A model generated the notes under the pieces. The model saw only the letters and a program-made list of their open reading frames with translations. It was not told where the DNA came from and did not search any database. Of a DNA stretch of 64,000 nucleotides, positions 10,636-20,143 are shown piece after piece. The DNA comes from Boswellia sacra (taxonomy: Eukaryota > Streptophyta > Magnoliopsida > Sapindales > Burseraceae). A program made the translations under genes and the position numbers. Where the stretch lies: positions 1 to 64,000 of the forward strand of contig SNVD02014525.1 of the NCBI GenBank assembly GCA_013180625.2. The letters are read 5' to 3'. Numbering within the stretch: the stretch's first letter is position 1; every line of letters begins with the position of its first letter.

Positions 10636-11190
10636 TTGATTCTACACATGAGTCTACTGAGTTTAATGAAAAGTTTTAGATCTATGAGATATGCAACACC
10701 GAAGAGGTAATGGTTTTTTTGGTTTAGATGATTTGAGTATCTACAAAATGGAATCAGGCATTCTACTTTTAAGCACAAGAAATGAAGAAACTGATTCAAT
10801 GCTCCAATTGTGGTCAACTAGTCCATCCTGGATGTTTAGTTCTTGTCACAGATTAAGCACCCAATAATTGGTCATGCCATTCATGCATTGAAAAAATAGA
10901 AGAATATCTTCAATCAAGACATGCCTATCTAATAGAACTTTTAAAGATTCTTAATTTTAATTTTTTTCTTGGCTTCTTACAAACTAAAAGTACCAATTTC
11001 TGTCATTAGAAATTGGTGATTCTGGGTTTAATGGTGGCAACTTTATTGATTTCTCATTGTTATAAACATTAATATATATTTTTTAATCTAGGTATGAAGC
11101 TGTTTTCGAGCGTAAGTCAAAGATTTAATTTGGACATAATTCGTTCCTCGGTTCTTCCAAACAATCCCTTAGATGATATTATTGATCAAG
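10636..11190 (+). pseudogene. Fragment of a strawberry-notch/FGT1-like gene (PHD finger region)
   Basis: Three exon-like blocks follow the order of the plant strawberry-notch homologue (FORGETTER1/EMB1135 family). Block 1 (10636-10706) ends IYEICNTEE before a GTAATG donor. Block 2 (about 10782-10946) reads KKLIQCSNCGQLVHPGCL, then NNWSCHSCIEKIEEYLQSRH, the PHD zinc finger and its helix. Block 3 (11092-11190) reads RYEAVFERKSKI, then after a frameshift DIIRSSVLPNNPLDDIIDQ. In-frame stops at about 10677 (TAG) and 10853 (TAA), plus the frameshift in block 3, show decay. The intact family are large nuclear helicase-like co-regulators; only the PHD segment is here, with introns retained. The match rests on remembered family motifs in the right order and is quite specific. 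Confidence 0.7.
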
Positions 11191-11239
11191 TATGGAACAC
11201 ATGGCCTAATTCTTCTGCCCTCTTTTTGTCTTCCCCCTT

Positions 11240-11440
11240 CCATATATAGAAAATATTAGGTCCTGCAATAATGTAAACGACTTATTTTGGTTTAAATTGG
11301 TGTTGTTGTGGTCTGAAACAATAGTTCAATGAGAATGCTTGTGCTTTTGTACTCTTTGATGAAAATTTAGTTGGACACCTGAAAAGTTATAGGGAATTTA
11401 TAGTTTATGGCATTAAAAGTTGATGTAATTAATGATGGTT
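11240..11440 (+). repeat. XRN intron block, duplicated at 12496-12690
   Basis: About 190 bp starting AAAATATTAGGTCCTGCAAT and including GACACCTGAAAAGTTAT recur at 12496-12690 with roughly one difference every 15 bases by eye. Copy 1 precedes the GAINLLM exon and copy 2 follows the LEICE exon, so both appear to come from the intron between those two XRN exons. Two XRN-derived segments were therefore joined here. Confidence 0.85.
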
Positions 11441-11595
11441 TTATCCTTTTTCCCCCTCAAAAATCAGGATGTGATCATATGAATCTTTGAAAGATGAATG
11501 TAGACAAATTTATCATCAATCACATCGTTTGTATGCTCATTTCTTTACCAAAATTACTCTAGACCCTTCAGTAATTGTTTTCATAGATTTTTTAA

Positions 11596-11673
11596 GGTGC
11601 AATCAACTTGTTGATGGCTATATACAAGAAGGACTTTAGATCTTTGGGCAGGTACTTGACAGATGGAAGCAAG
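11596..11673 (+). pseudogene. XRN-type 5'-3' exoribonuclease exon, copy A
   Basis: This exon reads GAINLLMAIYKKDF, then a YLTDGSK motif, the segment that in plant XRN nucleases comes directly after LPHMPTLEIRE. It ends at a GTGGTG donor. The intron upstream (about 11240-11595) contains a block of about 190 bp that recurs downstream of copy B. The exon lies upstream of the zinc-knuckle exon at 12012, which is the reverse of the normal gene order, so this is a rearranged fragment. Confidence 0.7.
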
Positions 11674-12011
11674 GTGGTGATTTTATTATGTTATTTGTTG
11701 TAATGGTTGCTTAAAGTGGTATCAGTTTTCCTACCATATCATATGCTGGTTTATTTGTACTTCTGTTACATGTTTAAACAAAAAGGAAATGCTATTTCAC
11801 CCTTTCATCTTGAATGAAAGGAGTCTTGAGACAATTAGGTTTCATGGAGCTTCATTTAATTTTTTCCAATGTAAGATATTCTTTCTAATTGATGAATCAG
11901 TTTGGTAGATGCTCATTCATCACAATGATTTAAAATTTGAAGTCCTTTTTTTCCCTTGAAATCTCAAAATATTACGTAGGCTTTTTCTTCATGGTATGTT
12001 TTAGATTGTAT

Positions 12012-12447
12012 TCACTCCTAGACAGCAAGACAAATGCTTCCTTTGTGGCCAGATGGGTCATTTAGTTGCTGATTGTGAAGAAAAGGTAAAGAGAAAGGTA
12101 GGAGAATTCGATTAGAAAGCATATGAGGTTGTTGTGCCCAAAAGTCATACTTGGTAATTTTTAATTGCAATATTTTCAACTAGTTGCCTGTGGAATTTTT
12201 TTCTCAGTAAATCTGATGTGTAGTAATTAAATTTATTGTTTGGCCAAAATTTACTGACTTGTCCTTTTTTTGATAAACAATTTCTCAATCTTCAGACTCT
12301 TAGAGAATACCTGGAATGTGAGATGAGAATTCCTAATCCACCATTTGAGATTGATATTGAACGTATTATGGATGATTTTATCTTTATGTGTTTCTTCGTT
12401 GGCAACGATTTTTTGCCGCATATGCCAATGTTAGAGATTTGTGAGGT
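12012..12447 (+). pseudogene. XRN-type 5'-3' exoribonuclease fragment, copy B (CCHC knuckle and catalytic-core exon)
   Basis: The first block (about 12012-12152) reads QQDKCFLCGQMGHLVADCEE, the CCHC knuckle (CX2CX4HX4C) typical of plant XRN2/3/4 proteins, then a stop at about 12113 (GEFD then TAG) and VVVPKSH. The second block (about 12281-12447) reads [40 protein letters not shown] and LEICE, then a GTATGT donor. GNDFLPH is a conserved acidic core motif of XRN nucleases. The intact enzyme degrades 5'-monophosphate RNA. The stop and the loss of flanking exons make this a pseudogene fragment. Confidence 0.8.
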
Positions 12448-12689
12448 ATGTAAACATTTAGTTAGCTTTCTTTCAAGTAAGTTATTTCTATTATCCTATG
12501 GAAAATATTAGGTCCTGCAATAATGTAAACAACTTAGTTTAAATTGGTGCTGTTGTGGTCTGAAACAAGAGTTCAATGAGAATGCTTGTGTTTCTGTACT
12601 CTTTGATGAAAATTTTGTTGGACACCTGAAAAGTTATGAGGAATTTATAGATTCGGCATTGAAAGTTGATGCAATTAACGATGTAATTT

Positions 12690-13114
12690 TTCTTATAACA
12701 AACGTTTGTTATATGGATTTTAGATATATGATAAAGTGTGATTGATTCGAGGATTGATGTTTGTTTTATGAGAAATTTGTTTAATGTGACAAATGATATA
12801 GATTATGAATTTCTTAAATTTTTTAAAATACCTATTTTATATATATATATATATATATATTAAATTTTTTTAAATACTTGACGGCTAAAAACTGTCAAGT
12901 ATGTATATATATATATATATATATATATTAATTTTAAACTATTTATACTTGGCGGTCAAAAACCGTCAACTATAGTCAGATGCATATTTGGCAGCTTGAC
13001 CAACCGCCAAATTGACTATATTTGACGGTGTCATTGGTGGCGCTTTTAAGACCGCCAAATATATACTTACTTGGCGGCCAAAAACCGCCAAATATGAGTA
13101 TTTTTCTTGTAGTG
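12690..13114 (+). mobile_element. Terminus of a CACTA (En/Spm) transposon with subterminal palindromes
   Basis: The sequence ends TTTTTCTTGTAGTG at 13114, the reverse complement of the standard plant CACTA end CACTACAAGAAAAA. The 240 bp before it carry at least five palindromic subterminal motifs of the type TTGGCGG(C/T)CAAAAACCG(C/T)CAA, at about 12876-12900, 12947-12970, 12987-13013, 13020-13061 and 13068-13095. Such clustered motifs are transposase-binding sites in this superfamily. AT microsatellites at 12839-12861 and 12904-12929 lie among them. No transposase gene and no opposite CACTACAAG end was found upstream in the window. ATA follows the terminus and would be the 3-bp target duplication if the partner end is flanked by ATA. 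Confidence 0.8.
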
Positions 13115-13393
13115 ATACATATCTAAGACCATATAAAAATTTATAGCATTCTAAATTCATTAAGTACCTCAATGAATTTAAGTTCTCAGACATAACAATC
13201 CTGTCTGACCTCTCTCTATTCAAAAATACAAAACAATTCATGATTAATACCTAAAATCATAAAACTCTTCAGATTTAAACTAGACAGAAAGACAAACAAA
13301 TCTGAAAAATTTTATAATTTTATGAGACCTTTAGATGACTCAATTAATTTACTCAAAACATACCTTCTGCAAAAAAGTTTGAATTTTTAGCAT
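13115..13393. other. Non-coding DNA beyond the CACTA end
   Basis: AT-rich, with no recognised gene. It is the presumed target sequence of the CACTA insertion. A short minus-strand reading frame (12966-13241) crosses the transposon boundary and is not credible as a gene. Confidence 0.4.
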
Positions 13394-13577
13394 TATGTTA
13401 AAATAGACATCTCAAAGATTTGTTTAAAATTGGTTTACAGAAAAATGTTGAGTATACAATTTTGTATGAATTTTTAGCATTGAACAGTAAATTTCAAAAA
13501 TTCATACAAAATTGTATACTCAACATTTTTCTGTAAACCAATTTTAAACAAATCTTTGAGATGTCTATTTTAACATA
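13394..13577. repeat. Perfect 82-bp inverted repeat with 20-nt loop
   Basis: Arm 13394-13475 is an exact reverse complement of arm 13496-13577, with spacer 13476-13495. Compared base by base, I see no mismatch over 82 bp. A 15-bp direct repeat, TGAATTTTTAGCATT, lies at 13380-13394 (just before the left arm) and again at 13467-13481 (end of left arm into the loop). That is the expected footprint of replication template switching at microhomology. A transcript would fold into a long perfect hairpin. Confidence 0.95.
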
Positions 13578-14598
13578 TGTAAATTTGAAAATCAAATTCA
13601 AAACCAATAAACTGTAGAAATTTTTGAAATATCTACACCAACTTCTTAACCTTAACATTTCAATGAACAAAGGAATAAACATTAACAGAAAGATGAAATA
13701 CCTTGCATGACACTTCTGATTTCGTTTAAACACTTGTTTGATTTCCTTCTCTCTCTAATTTCTCTCACTAAGATGCCAAGGGAGTGTAAGCCTCTCAAAT
13801 GCGGTTTTTCCTTACTGGAAGCATTTAGAAATTGTTTTGCTTCATCCCAAAGCCCTTAATCCCATCAAGAAATCTCCTATGAGTGCCCTCTTCTCAAGCC
13901 ATTTCTCCCCCTTCCAAATTCTCGATTTCTCCTCTCTTTTTTCTCAAAATATCTTTTTTTATCTTGTTTATATAATTAAGTTAAGGGGTTGGGCTGGCGT
14001 CGATAAGAGTATAGGCTAGGCTTGAGCTTGCTAACAATAAGAGCCCATGAATGGGGTGTTTCAATTAGCATATGAAGTCAATTAATTAAATAAATAACTA
14101 GGATTACGTATTCAATCTCGCAAATGCCTATAAAGTTTGGAGGGAGATCTTTGATATCTTAAATCTCCTCTTAGGAGAATTACTAGATAAAAGTATAGTA
14201 AAAGCTGGTCCGAATGAGAGAAACAACGGAATGGATATTATTGGCATTTGTGTTCACTTAGATTCAAAACTCTTCGAATCGATCAAAACGTACCAACCTA
14301 AAAACTGATTTGATTATAAACTGCATGCACAGGATAATTAAAGTGAAAATTAAGAAAGATTCACTATAAAATATTAAATTAAGAATGTATACGATGCTAT
14401 ATTATATTCACAGGATACAATTTCGAAGATATCCGGTGGCGGCGGATGGCATACAAGTACTTAATTTTACGCTATGACTACTCCGATCGAGAGAGAAGCT
14501 AGAGGCTTTATACGCCCCAAATTTATTCATTTCCATACATAGTTTTCTTCTAGCTGCTGAGAATGGCACTTTCTTGATCTCTCCGAGCGCGAAGCTCA
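13578..14598. other. Intergenic DNA between the palindrome and the LTP gene
   Basis: No gene was recognised. Pyrimidine-rich tracts occur at 13740-13970. The last few hundred bases (about 14400-14598) probably include the 3' untranslated region of the lipid transfer protein gene on the minus strand. Confidence 0.4.
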
Positions 14599-15196
14599 CT
14601 ACACTCTGCAACATAGCAACAAGAAACTAACCCATAAAAATCTGTAATACTAACGCAAACTATCATTTAATTAAATTAAATATGTTCAAATTATAATATT
14701 TTATGCATTCATGAGTCATGAACAAGTACCACTCGTAGCAAGAGCAATTTCTGTCGTGTGTATAGAGTGTACACTTTTAAGCATAAATTATGCATATGTG
14801 TGAAAGTGTTTAACAAGTTAATTAAGTTGAGAGGAAACTAAACCCGTTGCAGTCGGTTGATGGGCCGATCTTGTAAGGAATGCTGACTCCGCACTTGCCC
14901 GGAAGCGCTGCTGCGAGATTATAGTTAATACCAGAGATGGCTCCTGTAAAGCTTTTAATACATTTGCAAGCCGCCTGGCGGTCTTCTTTAGTTTTTGCTT
15001 CGTTCTGAAGGGCCTTAATTCCAGCGCAGCATGCTGGGGCAGGAGACCCGCCACTTTTTACATATGATAAGCATGGTGCAAGGCTGTTTGTGAGTTGACT
15101 ACATGTTATGGCAGCTTGGGCAACGGGTGGAGCCACAACCAAGCACATCAGCACCATACAAGTTGCCAGTCTAATAGTCATGAGGTTGTAAGCCAT
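14599..15196 (-). CDS. LTP: Non-specific lipid transfer protein, type 1
   Basis: Two exons encode a 119-aa secreted protein: 15196-14844 and 14605-14599. The intron has GT at 14843-14842 and AG at 14607-14606, and splicing ends the protein STDCNGV. Residues 1-28 form a signal peptide (hydrophobic, ending APPVAQA). The mature part has the eight-cysteine motif C-C-CC-CXC-C-C that holds four helices around a hydrophobic tunnel, plus the LPGKCGVSIPYKI block of type-1 LTPs. Such proteins bind acyl lipids in the cell wall and act in cuticle formation and defence. Reading through the intron would add FSFLST instead, but the intron position after the last Cys is typical of LTP genes. A methionine at residue 6 is an alternative start. 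A TATA box lies about 110 bp upstream of the ATG. All key residues are present, so it is probably functional. Confidence 0.95.
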
Positions 15197-15307
15197 GACG
15201 ATCGAATTCTAACTGACGATTTCAATCACTTAAAGGAGGAGGTGGGATTCTTAGCTTAGGTAGCTCTCCGTGAGTATTATGCTATGCTGACGAGGTAAGC
15301 TATGGTG

Positions 15308-15315
15308 TTTATATA
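15308..15315 (-). promoter_or_regulatory. TATA box of the 14.6-15.2 kb LTP gene
   Basis: On the minus strand this reads TATATAAA, about 112 bp upstream of the LTP ATG. With a start site about 30 bp downstream, the leader would be roughly 80 nt, normal for a plant LTP gene. Confidence 0.7.
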
Positions 15316-15655
15316 GAAAATTTTCCTTAAAATTAAGCAACATTATTTGCAGAGACGGTCAATCGGAACGGATGGTTTAGCAGTTGGCTTAATTTAATGC
15401 TTTCCTTTTCAGGTTGTGCATATCGTAGCCACTTTAATGCTAAGAATGAATTATTAGGTTGTTATTTGAATGTCATCTTTGCTAATGTTATAAAAATCAT
15501 AATGATATTTTTTTTTTCATTTTAATATCTGAATTGAAATGTATAAAAACTAATGGTTTTACACATATATCCTTATTTATATATATATTATTTGCATTTG
15601 TGATTTTATTTCACACGGTAAATATATTTGCATACCAATATTTATTATGAATTTA

Positions 15656-16650
15656 CAGTAAAACCTCAAAAAATGAATATTGTTGGGACCATAAAAAATT
15701 ATTATTATATAGAGATTATTTAATTATTCATTTATGAAGATTTTTATATTTAATTACTTGTAAATAATTCTTTTTACTAAAATTCATGAATATATTATTA
15801 AAAAAACTACTGACATCATTTTATTCTAGCATCTTGGAGAGGGCTATGAGGTAGGAGTAATAAATCCTGCAAAATTAGCATATTGAATGCTATCAATTTT
15901 ATTAATACGACTTGGAACATTGATGTGAAGACAATAACCATTGCAAATTGTTTTCGACATTGTAAAATCCAGTCAAACGAAGTTATGGTTGTAAAACAAG
16001 TTGGTGAAGATTGATGGCATCCATAAACTACATGAAGCCATTTTCGCCCAACGCTATAGAAATTCAATAAATGTTGATTACACTTTAAATTATCCTAATG
16101 AGAATGATGCAGTGATGGGATTGCCTATTAATGAAGATATTATTGAAATAGTAATGGATCTATCTGCTGACGATGATCATAGTCCAAATGATAGTTTTGT
16201 TTACCAAATGTTTCTTCAAAAAAGGCCATTCCAGTCATAGCAACCTTGCACAAGTTCTTGCTACAATATGAAAAAAAAAATTCCAATATGCAGTGCAGTG
16301 CAACCTTTGCAAAAAATTAAGGATGAAGTTGAGTTTAGTTTAAATAGAAAGAAAAACAAAAAAACTTTAGATGCATATTTTTTTTTAAAAAAAAAGCAGA
16401 ATTCAAAAACTAGAGGTTGTCAAGAAAAAATCACATTGATATCATAAATTTTATATGTTATATATTTTATGTATTGGATCGATTATTAATTTATGTTTTT
16501 GTTGGGCTTTAAAAGATTTAAGAAAAATTAATTTCTTATGCATCTAGCCAATTTTTTATTTATTACATAGGCCTGAGTCGAGACCGAAAGATTTTATTGT
16601 TTAATCAAGATTATTAATTTATCGAACATTCATTTATCGAGGTTTTACTA
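15656..16650 (+). mobile_element. Decayed Pogo/Tigger-like (Tc1/mariner) DNA transposon
   Basis: The left end CAGTAAAACCTC (15656-15667) is preceded by TA. The right end GAGGTTTTACTA (16639-16650) is its reverse complement except for the last base. The repeats extend inward with ATTTAATTATTCATTTAT-like sequence on both sides. Between them, at about 15870-15970, a broken frame reads LNAINFINTTWNID, then TITIANCFRHC, the C-terminal Pogo/Tigger transposase motif (usually AWxxVxxETIxNCFRxxG). Further on, 16001-16240 reads NENDAVMGLPINEDIIEIV, as in the tail of plant Pogo-like transposases. Most of the DDE domain is missing, so it is inactive. Confidence 0.75.
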
Positions 16651-16906
16651 TGATTTATTTAAATGTGTATATAATTGGGTAAAGAAATTTTTTTTCCAAA
16701 AGAATTTGACGTATAAATAAGCTAAATAATTTTAAAAATATATAAAAAACCGTAATCTAAAATTAAAAATAAATAATAAAGTTTCAAAAATAAAATATTA
16801 CTATGTACAAATTGATCATAAATGAATTTTATAAAGACATTTAAGAGAATTAGAGAAATATAAATGATTCAGAAACTTGCATTAAGATAAAAGCTAAAAT
16901 TTTTAG
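16651..16906. other. AT-rich spacer between two transposons
   Basis: No gene or element end is seen. TTTAG at 16902-16906 is the left copy of the target duplication of the next element. Confidence 0.5.
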
Positions 16907-18619
16907 TGATGAAGAATGAGGTTTCTCAAATTAAAAGAAAATGAGGGAGATGTAAATAGAGAAAATGAAAGAAATAATTGAAGAAATTGAGGGAGAAAAA
17001 AAATCTTTTCACTAAAAGATAAAAAATTCATATTCAACAACCTAAGAAATAAAATAACTAAAGACACTTATTTATAATGCCGACAATTATAACTTGACTA
17101 GAAAATAGAATCTATTAGGAAATAAAATCTAATTCCAACTAAACAAGAAAATACCAAAATTAAATCCTAGATAAAACAGTAAACTATCAACTAGAAAAAT
17201 AACTCAAATTAGGATTACTCCCAATTTTAAAAGTCAAAATCCTTAATAATAGTAAAAATCCGTAATTAATTAAAATTTCTAAAATCAAAATTAAAATCCC
17301 TAATTTATTTCTAACATGTCCTACATCAATTATTTTCTGTTTGAAAGAACTCGACTCCTAATGAGTTGTCAAGGAGGAAGTTGTCAATACACAAGGAAAC
17401 GCTACGTCTTATCTTGCACGAGCATTAAAGAGATGTCAACCCAAATCTTCTCTTGATAATTGAATGATATAGGCATACGTGACTGAAATTTAGATGATGT
17501 GTCAATATCCTTTGACAAGGAAGCAATGACATCCACCATGGAAGACTTTACCAAAGATGTTGACTCAAATATAAAATTAGATGAACCTAAATATGAATCA
17601 CAACATATGAAATCAATGCCTTGAATGATCTCATGAGATTCTTTTTCACATATGGATTCAACTCCACATGTAGGCACCACATCATCTTTCAAATTCATCT
17701 TGCCCTTGATTATGATAGGACTTTTAGATTCATGCTCATCTTTAAGATTAATCTCATTTGCTTCTTCACTTTCATTAGAATCATCATATTCATGCTCATC
17801 CTCACTTGATGTAACCATATGTTCATCAACGATAATTTGTTTTTGAGCACAACGCCTTGAGGAAAACCGGGTAGGATCAACGTTAAATGTTTCAATAAAA
17901 ATTGTAATGATTTCATCAAATCGAGCTTCAATTCTATCAAATTTTTTTTCTAATCTATCAAGTCTATTCTCGACATGATTAGCCATATGGACCAAACTAA
18001 GGGTAGGATGTAGATGGTTGGCCATGGGGTCTAAACTAATGGATGAAAGTGAACATTCTAAAACCTGGAGGATGAAGTTCAAAACTTGTGAAGTGATACG
18101 GCATGAACAGTACTCGTCTGTGAACAGTGCACGTCCGTGAACAGTTCATCCGTAAACAGTGACTGCGGAATTGATGTTAGGCTTTGATACCAATTGATGA
18201 GGAATAGGGTTTCTCAAATTAAAAGAAAATGAGGGAGGTATAGATAGAGCAAATGAGAGAAACAATAGAAGAAATTGAGAGAGAAGTAGAGTGAAATTGA
18301 GGGAGAAAAAAAATCTTTTTTTACTAAAAGATTAAAAATCCATATTCAACAACCTAAGAAATGAAATAACTAAAAACACTTATTTATAGTGTCGATAATC
18401 ATAACTTGACTAGAAAATAGAATCTATTAGGAAATAGAATCTAATTCTAACTAAACAAGAAAGTACCAAAATTAAATCCTAGATAAAATAGTAAACTATT
18501 AACTATGAAAATAACTCAAATTAGGATCACTCCCAATTTAGAAAGTCAAAATCCTGAATAATAGTCAAAATCTCTAATTAATTAAAATCCTTAATTTATT
18601 CCTAACATGTCCTACATCA
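16907..18619 (-). mobile_element. Short non-autonomous LTR retrotransposon with intact target duplication
   Basis: Direct repeats 16907-17328 (422 bp) and 18195-18619 (425 bp) flank an 866-bp interior. On the minus strand each LTR starts TGATGTAGGACATG and ends CATCA. Right inside the 18195 LTR, the minus strand reads TTGGTATCAAAGCC, a Met-tRNA-type primer binding site (18180-18192), so the element runs right to left. TTTAG flanks both sides (16902-16906 and 18620-18624), a perfect 5-bp target duplication. No protease, integrase or RT is present, only one 226-aa frame. It must have moved using enzymes of another element. It is longer than typical TRIMs and resembles the gag-only class. Confidence 0.92.
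17402..18082 (-). CDS. 226-aa protein of the non-autonomous LTR element, gag-like by position
   Basis: This is a single uninterrupted frame about 100 bp after the primer binding site and ending about 75 bp before the other LTR, where gag would lie. Residues about 35-65 form a heptad-like segment (ENRLDRLEKKFDRIEARFDE), probably a coiled coil. Residues about 90-125 are rich in Asp, Glu and Ser. There is no zinc knuckle, protease DSG or RT motif. The protein matches no enzyme family I recognise. An intact frame in an element lacking enzymes suggests selection on the protein or a recent insertion. Function is unknown; a particle or RNA-binding role is inferred from position only. Confidence 0.6.
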   Translation of the reverse strand: MNFILQVLECSLSSISLDPMANHLHPTLSLVHMANHVENRLDRLEKKFDRIEARFDEIITIFIETFNVDPTRFSSRRCAQKQIIVDEHMVTSSEDEHEYDDSNESEEANEINLKDEHESKSPIIIKGKMNLKDDVVPTCGVESICEKESHEIIQGIDFICCDSYLGSSNFIFESTSLVKSSMVDVIASLSKDIDTSSKFQSRMPISFNYQEKIWVDISLMLVQDKT

Positions 18620-18624
18620 TTTAG

Positions 18625-18854
18625 CTTTTTTAATTTAGATGAAAATGTGTTAGATTAAGTTTTAAGTCAAAAAGACAAACATCATCAAAATATTTGAAGG
18701 CTAAGAATAAGTTAAATTCAGACTTCAAACAAAAAAAAATCAACACCTTAGTGTAGAAATCATAGAACTCATGTATACTTATTTTGTAAAATCATAGCAT
18801 ATGAATAATTGACTTAAAGAACTGGAGATTGTCTATTATATATGTATGTTTTAT
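18625..18854. other. AT-rich spacer between LTR element and MULE
   Basis: No coding or structural feature is recognised. The block may continue the sequence at 16651-16906 that was split by the LTR insertion. Confidence 0.4.
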
Positions 18855-18864
18855 AAATATAATT

Positions 18865-20143
18865 AGGGAAATGTCACAGACCACACCTAACTTTAAGCAA
18901 AATTATGCGTTCGATCATCTTTTGCAAATTTTATTAGTGTCTACCCCTACCTTTCAAAAAAAAACGTCATGGACCACTTTTCTATTAGATTGACTGGTAG
19001 ATGACATCACTTTTCCATCTATTTTGCCAATAATTACTATGATTCCCTCCAACAGCAGTTTTAAAGAAACATGTGCAAAAACATATGATTTTAAAAAACA
19101 ATTTTATGAAATATAAAATATTTAGAAAAATCTTTCTTCTTCAAAAAGAAAATAACGAGAACCCAGCATGGCAACAAACCTAACAAAATCAACTCCATTG
19201 ATTCCCCCAGCAAAATGCAATTTTGATTAAAATGAATTTAAAAAACCCATTAATAAAAATTAAAATCCCAAATAACCCAATCCAGAAGCCACCACCACAC
19301 CCAAAAAAAAAAAAAAACACAGAATCCTAGCCACCATCATTATCCCAACATCCCAACCACTAACCAATGCCTAAAAGCAAAGCCTTACCAACTTGCTTCC
19401 AGAAGTAACAGTGTTCACTGCCTAGGCCTATTTTCTTCAAAACTTACTGGCATCAAATGATTTTAACAACTAGACTTACTGGCATCAAATGATTTTAACA
19501 ATTAGGAACCTGAAAATTGCAACAAAAGATTTAAGTTTAAATAGAGAACAATTTCTCATTCAGACGTTTTATTGAACAGTATGTGTGCAACTATTGGTAT
19601 AAAAACAAAGCCCACAATATCAATTGTTTATAGCCACAACCCACGCCACCATCAAAAATCGAAACAAAATCACAAAAAGCCAACGAAATCTAAAGGGCAG
19701 ACACTTACACTGTTTGGCGAATCAATCCAGTGGACCCGACATCTCTCTCACAGCGTGTCACAGAAACTAATGGCGCTAACACTCCTCGCCTCACTTCACT
19801 TCAGTATCATCAGTTAATTTGATGGAATCTTGCCAATGAAATGATGGCAAATAGAGAGAGGGGCGGAAAAGAGAGGAGTAGAGAGAGAAAATAAAGAAAG
19901 CATAGAAAGACGTGAGAGATTTTTGTTTACAATTATATTTTATAAAATTATTAAAAAACGTAATAAAATGACCTTTATAACCCTTCAATTTTAACATATT
20001 TATGAATATTTAACGATCAAACTAATGCAAGAGTGGTCCATAATGATTTTTTAAAAGGTAAGGATAAACGCTAATAAAATTTACAAAAGATGATCGAGCG
20101 CATAATTTTACGCAAACCTAGGGGTGGTTCGTGACATTTCCCC
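18865..20143. mobile_element. Non-autonomous Mutator-like element (MULE) with ~115-bp terminal inverted repeats
   Basis: The left end (18865-18985) starts AGGGAAATGTCAC. The right end (about 20028-20143) ends GTGACATTTCCCC and is its reverse complement over more than 110 bp, with the shared block ATTATGCG(T/C)TCGATCATCT. AAATATAATT occurs directly on both sides (18855-18864 and 20144-20153), a 10-bp target duplication in the Mutator range. The 1.05-kb interior has no transposase frame. It holds an A-rich stretch, a tandem copy of ACTTACTGGCATCAAATGAT near 19443 and 19475, and purine-rich DNA at 19840-19910. A captured gene piece was not recognised. Confidence 0.9.

Noticed and set aside
12966..13241. 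Minus-strand frame of 91 codons
   Set aside because: It runs across the CACTA terminus and through the palindromic repeats, so it is a product of the junction, not a gene.
13494..13733. 79-codon minus-strand frame
   Set aside because: Half of it is the right arm of the perfect palindrome; it has no protein similarity that I recognise.
19572..19817. 81-codon frame inside the MULE
   Set aside because: No recognisable domain and low-complexity composition; not good evidence of a captured gene.
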